A stretch of 64,000 nt of DNA from Pseudobdellovibrionaceae bacterium (lineage in GTDB: Bacteria; Bdellovibrionota; Bdellovibrionia; Bdellovibrionales; Bdellovibrionaceae). The position numbers and the translations under genes were made by a program. Below the pieces are notes generated by a model, which was not told where the DNA came from, ran no database searches, and saw only the letters and a program-made list of their open reading frames with translations. Positions 61,939 to 64,000 of this stretch are shown here, one piece after another (the stretch's first letter is position 1; each line of letters begins with the position of its first letter). The stretch covers positions 227,246-291,245 of the forward strand of contig JAHBUS010000005.1 of assembly GCA_019637955.1 (NCBI GenBank), read 5' to 3'.

Positions 61939-63054
61939 TTAAGGTCGATGCGCCTTGAGAAGATCCAAGGTCTGGTCCACCTCGGTCTCGCTGTTGAAGG
62001 CGTGGAGAGAAATCCGCACGCCTGGTCCGCGTAAAGCGTGACTGATCTTTGCACTCTTGAGGAGTTCGGCGACGGCCTTGTCGTCGCGACACGAAAAATT
62101 CACGATCGGACCTTCGGCACAAGCATGTTCGAACCCGATTTGCTCGAGTCCTTGTCTGAGACGCCGACCCAGACGTGAGGCCTCGGCAGAAATCGCCTCC
62201 ATGCCCGCGGCTTCGAACAAATCCAAAGTCTTGGTCATCGCGATCACTTCGATCATTGATTTGGATCCGGGTTCGAAACGGGCCGCCGTGGGTTTGGGCT
62301 CAATCGTGAAGCTTTTGGGTGTGTCGGGGTTGCCGTACGTCATCGCGCCGAACTCCAACAAGCGAAGCTGATCTATCTTCTCTTTTCGAATGGCCATGAA
62401 TCCCACGCCGTAACCGGAACAAAGCCACTTGTGGGCGCCACCGCAGATAAGATCGAATCCCGAATCGTGAAAATGAAACGGCCGGACTCCGGCGCCCTGA
62501 ATGACATCGGCGACAAGCCAGATTCCTCGGTTTTTCAGAGACGTCGACAGGGCCTTGAGGTCGGTGACCGATCCCGTCTGATATTGAACCCACGAGATCG
62601 CGATGACTTTGGTTTTAGAGGTCACGCGGTCAAGAAGACGGCTCACCGGTGTGAGCCACCCATCGGATTTGACTTGGATCAGATGTGCGCCCGACCGTTC
62701 GGCCGCGACCCGCCACGGGTAAAAGTTAGAGGGGTACTCTTGATCCCATGTGAGAATCTCGTCACCGGGCTGAAGAGGAATTCCGAGCGCGGCCTGCGAA
62801 ATGGCGGAGGCCGTGGTTTGCACCAATGCAAGCTCCTCCGAGTGGGCACCCAAGAAGGCGGCCAAACGCTGGCGGGCTTTCTCGACTTGCCCCCAGCCCT
62901 CCATCGAGCACGAAGCGCCTTCGCGGTGAAACCGTTGGAGCCATTGAACGGCGGCTTCGAGGTTGACGTCGGGAATGGGCGCCTGACCGGCATTGTTGAA
63001 ATGGATCACGCCGGAGTCAGACGCAAAGTGCTTGCGGAACTGTTCAAGGGTCAT
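61939..63054 (-). CDS. Class V (cysteine desulfurase/isopenicillin epimerase-like) aminotransferase
   Basis: The 371-residue PLP enzyme has the lysine K209 that binds PLP in GGAHKWLCSGYGVGF, and D183xxQ186 in VADVIQGAGV, which contacts the cofactor. The start MTLEQFRKHFASDSGVIHFNNAG is typical. The ATG at 63054 is chosen over a TTG at 63117. Members include isopenicillin-N epimerase-like and EgtE-like enzymes; a cysteine desulfurase function is unlikely since no catalytic cysteine loop is obvious. It lies upstream of the chemotaxis genes but about 190 bases away. Confidence 0.88.
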   Translation of the reverse strand: MTLEQFRKHFASDSGVIHFNNAGQAPIPDVNLEAAVQWLQRFHREGASCSMEGWGQVEKARQRLAAFLGAHSEELALVQTTASAISQAALGIPLQPGDEILTWDQEYPSNFYPWRVAAERSGAHLIQVKSDGWLTPVSRLLDRVTSKTKVIAISWVQYQTGSVTDLKALSTSLKNRGIWLVADVIQGAGVRPFHFHDSGFDLICGGAHKWLCSGYGVGFMAIRKEKIDQLRLLEFGAMTYGNPDTPKSFTIEPKPTAARFEPGSKSMIEVIAMTKTLDLFEAAGMEAISAEASRLGRRLRQGLEQIGFEHACAEGPIVNFSCRDDKAVAELLKSAKISHALRGPGVRISLHAFNSETEVDQTLDLLKAHRP

Positions 63055-63178
63055 GGTTCGAGGCTCTCGGGAATGGCCTCTGACCGCAAGAAAAGGCTCA
63101 TTATTGCGCCACGTCAAGTCCCCACGGATTTGTGTCAGAACCGATCCTATAATATGGTCGGTGCCTTATTCCGCGAGT

Positions 63179-63269
63179 GGAGAGGTGTCCGAGTGGCTGA
63201 AGGAGCTCGACTCGAAATCGAGTAGGCATCAAAAGTGTCTCGCGGGTTCAAATCCCGCCCTCTCCGCCA
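63179..63269 (+). tRNA. tRNA-Ser (anticodon CGA)
   Basis: The 91-base gene has acceptor arms GGAGAGG and CCTCTCC, discriminator G and CCA. The anticodon stem CTCGA/TCGAG flanks CTCGAAA, giving anticodon CGA. A long variable arm and GGGTTCAAATCCC T-arm fit serine. It reads UCG. The DNA beyond its 3' end is more AT-rich and holds a recombinase, so it is a candidate integration site. Confidence 0.95.
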
Positions 63270-63499
63270 ACTAAGTCTCTAGTGACGACACAAAAATTCC
63301 CTAAGTAGGGAAAATCACAAATCAAAGGTTTCAACGAGTTAGCAAGATCAGAAAACGGTAGCGATCACGGACCATCACAGAAAATCACGGTCGTGATCTT
63401 ACTAAAATCTTACTGAAGTCTTAGTCAGACGCAGCCTTCGCGGGCGCTCCATCTCCACTTTTCCTTATCGAAAGAGCCTCACACTTAACGGAGGTTCTT
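63270..63499. other. AT-richer left edge of a putative integrated element
   Basis: No convincing ORF occurs. TTCCCTA-AG-TAGGGAA (63297-63312) is a palindrome 27 bases after the tRNA, and GATCACGGACC...GGTCGTGATC (63364-63399) is an imperfect inverted repeat; AATCTTACT and AGTCTTAG-like direct repeats follow. These may be operators or recombination sites. The second attachment site is not in the window. Confidence 0.4.
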
Positions 63500-63670
63500 A
63501 TGAATCTAATGGCTCGAATTGTTTTAGGGCTCCTGCAATTTGCATTAGTAGTCGGTCTTACTGGAGGGCTAATCGACCTCACCCGAACCATGAGGGACGA
63601 AGCAGCGAAAGCCCATAAGCAAGGACTCGTTAGCCTTAAGCGACTCAATCAGGTTCTCGTCGGCCCATAG
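63500..63670 (+). CDS. Small membrane protein on the putative element (56 aa)
   Basis: The short frame starts MNLMARIVLGLLQFALVVGL, giving a single hydrophobic segment, then a charged, helical tail (LTRTMRDEAAKAHKQG). GGAGG sits 5 bases before the ATG, a strong ribosome binding site that supports translation. It is upstream of the serine recombinase in the same direction. No homolog recognised; phage- or element-encoded mini-membrane protein is a reasonable guess. Confidence 0.6.
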   Translation: MNLMARIVLGLLQFALVVGLTGGLIDLTRTMRDEAAKAHKQGLVSLKRLNQVLVGP

Positions 63671-63686
63671 AAAAACATCGGCTCTT

Positions 63687-63713
63687 TTGGGGCGAAGACA
63701 AACTTCGTCCCCG
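63687..63713. repeat. Inverted repeat before the recombinase gene
   Basis: GGGGCGAAG-ACAAA-CTTCGTCCCC forms an imperfect stem with no T-run. It lies about 22 bases before the recombinase start and may be an operator or crossover-related site. Confidence 0.4.
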
Positions 63714-63735
63714 TCTTATCAAGAAGGGCCAAACT

Positions 63736-64000
63736 ATGAATGAAAATCAAGTGCTGCTCGGCCAAGAGCAACCCAAAGTGTTTTTGTATCTTCGCGTATC
63801 CACGAGCGACCAAAATATCGAAAGCCAGAAATTCGCACTCCTCGACTACTGTTCAAGGCAAGGACTTCAAAATTACGAAATGTTTGTGGATCACGGGATT
63901 TCAGGAGCCAAGGAAAGTCGTCCGGCACTCAACGAGATGATGGCACGGGTGGAAAACAAGGAATGCTCCCAAGTGATCGTTTTTTCCTTTTCTCGCTTTG
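63736..64000 (+). CDS. Serine recombinase (resolvase/invertase family), N-terminal part
   Basis: The frame from ATG 63736 runs off the right end (88 codons seen). It has the serine recombinase start KVFLYLRVSTSDQNIESQ, with S22 in RVSTSDQ the likely nucleophile, a conserved GISGAKESRPALNEMM segment, and QVIVFSFSRF at the edge (equivalent to the DRLAR motif of the family). A small resolvase or DNA invertase fits best, but whether a large-integrase C-terminal domain follows cannot be seen. With the tRNA-Ser gene it suggests an integrated element. Confidence 0.9.
   Translation, partial: MNENQVLLGQEQPKVFLYLRVSTSDQNIESQKFALLDYCSRQGLQNYEMFVDHGISGAKESRPALNEMMARVENKECSQVIVFSFSRF

Overview
This looks like about 64 kb of chromosome from a free-living or predatory member of the Bdellovibrionota (Bdellovibrio-like). 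The evidence is indirect: a stand-alone single-histone-fold protein of the kind known from Bdellovibrio, a type-B succinate:quinone oxidoreductase in the order sdhC-sdhA-sdhB, gatCAB for transamidation, many signal-peptide and lipoprotein genes of unknown function, and proteins resembling FHA, LysM, GYF/TPR and gliding-type envelope components. The DNA is fairly GC-rich and tightly packed, with many 4-base ATGA start/stop overlaps. Species cannot be named from the window alone.

Layout. 0-6 kb: start of etfB (leftward), the sdhCAB operon, a small conserved-looking protein behind a structured leader, and a secreted subtilase. 6-9.7 kb (leftward): two tandem XRE regulators, two secreted or lipoprotein genes, and an FHA protein overlapping an alpha/beta hydrolase. 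9.8-14 kb: rpsF-DUF2232-rplI (no rpsR between them), a 61-aa protein, then a UDP-glucuronate decarboxylase-like enzyme and a glycosyltransferase. 14-18.5 kb (leftward): two secreted proteins, dnaB, a Fis-like regulator, queE. 18.6-29 kb: ftsK, then a long rightward run with an LptM-like lipoprotein, dapF-dapA-dapB, an HPPK-like protein without its catalytic aspartates, a transaldolase, a lipoprotein and a large membrane-anchored protein that overlaps murD tail to tail. 30-32.7 kb: membrane-linked phosphoesterase, histone, truncated secretin-like protein. 32.7-38 kb (leftward): RND pump and ligA. 38-44 kb: gatCAB, ppx, a DUF192 protein, and a LysM lipoprotein with a C-terminal membrane anchor. 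44.7-51 kb: PilZ-like protein, rho with a long Q/G/N-rich insertion, rpmE, prfA-prmC-murA. 51-57 kb: two small leftward genes with a pair of C-rich-loop hairpins between them, a GYF-TPR protein, a small membrane protein, serS and tRNA-Ser(UGA). 57-63 kb (leftward): a small secreted protein and a chemotaxis cluster cheW-mcp-cheR-cheD/cheB with CheD and CheB fused, then a class V aminotransferase. 63-64 kb: tRNA-Ser(CGA) followed by visibly more AT-rich DNA with a small membrane-protein ORF and a serine recombinase running off the window, probably the edge of an integrated element.

How it works together: most genes are housekeeping (respiration, lysine/meso-diaminopimelate and peptidoglycan precursors, amidated tRNA synthesis, replication, division, transcription termination, translation release). 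The less ordinary content is the histone, the two hairpins exposing a shared CCCCCTCC loop, the CheD-CheB fusion, the HPPK pseudoenzyme, the RG-rich tail on S6 and Q/N-rich region on Rho, and palindromic repeat units sitting on the 3' ends of genes. No rRNA, CRISPR array or insertion sequence was seen.
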